Positions 5,344-6,286 of a stretch of 6,286 nt of DNA are shown here, piece by piece; positions within the stretch are counted from its first letter, which is position 1; each line of letters starts with the position of its first letter. The notes beneath the pieces were generated by a model. That model searched no databases. It worked only from the letters and a program-made list of their open reading frames with translations, and was not told the origin of the DNA. The stretch is taken from positions 1 through 6,286 of the forward strand of contig CAZXDS010000188.1 in assembly GCA_964639525.1 (NCBI GenBank). Reading direction: 5' to 3'. This stretch comes from CAZXDS01 sp964639525 (GTDB lineage: Bacteria; Bacteroidota; Ignavibacteria; Ignavibacteriales; Melioribacteraceae). The position numbers and the translations under genes are program-made.

Positions 5344-6286
5344 ATGACAACAATTGTAGATGTTTTAGGTAGAGAAATTTTGGATTCAAGAGGAAATCCG
5401 ACTGTAGAGGTAGAAGTTCTATTGGAATCTGGAGTAATTGGAAGAGCAGCAGTACCAAGTGGTGCTTCAACTGGTGAGCATGAAGCAGTTGAGTTAAGAG
5501 ATACTAAGAAAAAAAGATACCTTGGTAAAGGTGTTCAAAAAGCTGTTAAAAATGTAAATACAACTATTGCAGATTTACTTATTGGTTTCGATGCAGCTGA
5601 ACAAGTTGAAATTGATAATTTTTTAATTGAGCTAGACGGAACAAAAAATAAGGCAAAGCTTGGAGCTAATGCAATACTTGGTGTATCGTTAGCCTGTGCA
5701 AAAGCTGCAGCAGAAACTTTACAATTGCCACTATACCGTTATATTGGTGGAACAAGTGCAAGAGTTCTTCCAGTTCCAATGATGAATATTCTTAACGGTG
5801 GTTCGCACGCTGATAATACTGTGGACTTTCAAGAGTTTATGGTAATGCCACACGGAGCAACAAGTTTTGCAGAAGCATTACGTATGGGAACAGAAACTTT
5901 TCATGCATTAAAAGCTGTATTAAAGAAAAATGGTTATAGCACTTCAGTTGGTGACGAAGGTGGTTTTGCACCAAATCTGAAATCAAATGAAGAAACACTT
6001 GATATAATTTTAGAAGCAATTACTAAAGCTGGTTACAAACCTGGTAAGCAAATTGGTTTAGCTTTAGATGTTGCATCTAGTGAAATGTACAATAAAAAGA
6101 AAAAGAAATATAAATTTTTCAAATCAGATCAATCTGAAAAAACTTCGGATGATATGATTAAAATTTATGAAAAGCTTTGTAAGCAATATCCCATTGTTTC
6201 AATTGAAGATGGTCTTGATGAAAATGACTGGAAGGGTTGGAAAAATTTAACTGATGCTCTTGGAGATAAAGTTCAGTTAGTTGGTG
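5344..6286 (+). CDS. eno: Enolase (phosphopyruvate hydratase), 3' end outside the window
   Basis: The first 314 codons are present; the frame is open to the window edge, against about 425-430 residues for the family. The enzyme interconverts 2-phosphoglycerate and phosphoenolpyruvate in glycolysis, in the cytoplasm. Visible landmarks are the N-terminal ILDSRGNPTVEVE (12-24), flexible active-site loop PSGASTGEHEA (38-48), KLGANAILGVSLA (105-117), NGGSHADN (151-158) with H155, DFQEFM (161-166) with E164, GDEGGFAP (203-210) with E205 as catalytic base, metal ligands D242 in LALDVASSE and E288 in SIEDG. The third metal aspartate and the catalytic lysines lie beyond the edge. A lysine-rich insert (KKKKK at 251-255) sits at a family-variable site. 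The start is fixed by GGGAG 7 bases upstream and the family-typical MTTIVDVLGREILDSRG opening. It is divergent from tRNA-Arg and appears to have its own promoter. Confidence 0.97.
   Translation, partial: MTTIVDVLGREILDSRGNPTVEVEVLLESGVIGRAAVPSGASTGEHEAVELRDTKKKRYLGKGVQKAVKNVNTTIADLLIGFDAAEQVEIDNFLIELDGTKNKAKLGANAILGVSLACAKAAAETLQLPLYRYIGGTSARVLPVPMMNILNGGSHADNTVDFQEFMVMPHGATSFAEALRMGTETFHALKAVLKKNGYSTSVGDEGGFAPNLKSNEETLDIILEAITKAGYKPGKQIGLALDVASSEMYNKKKKKYKFFKSDQSEKTSDDMIKIYEKLCKQYPIVSIEDGLDENDWKGWKNLTDALGDKVQLVG

Noticed and set aside
5837..6019. 60-codon minus-strand frame inside eno
   Set aside because: Antisense shadow of the conserved enolase core.

Overview
The window looks like a piece of chromosome from an AT-rich member of the Bacteroidota/Ignavibacteriota (FCB) group. 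The evidence is a DUF5687-type ABC permease (a family I know mainly from Bacteroidota and relatives), a DUF4136 lipoprotein, a small URI-like GIY-YIG nuclease of the kind common in that group, and one match to the Bacteroidota promoter element TAnnTTTG. Shine-Dalgarno-like sequences precede rocD, the lipoprotein gene and eno. Classical Bacteroidia rarely use these, so I lean towards an Ignavibacteria-like lineage. This is inference from gene content, not a proven assignment.

Layout: bases 1-357 hold no recognisable gene. A strong hairpin terminator (358-387) ends rocD, ornithine aminotransferase, which is read leftward (419-1621). A 264-base AT-rich divergent intergenic region follows. A rightward three-gene operon comes next: a DUF4136 outer-membrane lipoprotein (1886-2419), a DUF5687 polytopic membrane protein (2456-3949) and an ABC transporter ATPase (3953-4648). 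The last two are 3 bases apart and very probably form one ABC exporter. The lipoprotein may be co-transcribed with them.

On the minus strand from 5154 down to 4695 lies a compact module: an intact tRNA-Arg(CCU), a 90-residue GIY-YIG nuclease gene starting only 4 bases after the tRNA 3' end, and a degenerate second tRNA-Arg-like gene. The degenerate copy has lost its 5' end and one anticodon-loop base, and a 16-base GC-rich palindrome sits in its D-arm. It differs from the intact tRNA by a compensatory base-pair change, so it probably descends from a once-functional tRNA-Arg. This is the most interesting part of the window. The rightmost gene is enolase (eno), starting at 5344 and running off the right edge.

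Functionally the genes are a mixture: amino-acid catabolism (rocD), envelope/export (the operon), translation (tRNA-Arg), a possible selfish or repair nuclease, and glycolysis (eno). I see no CRISPR array, transposase or phage gene.
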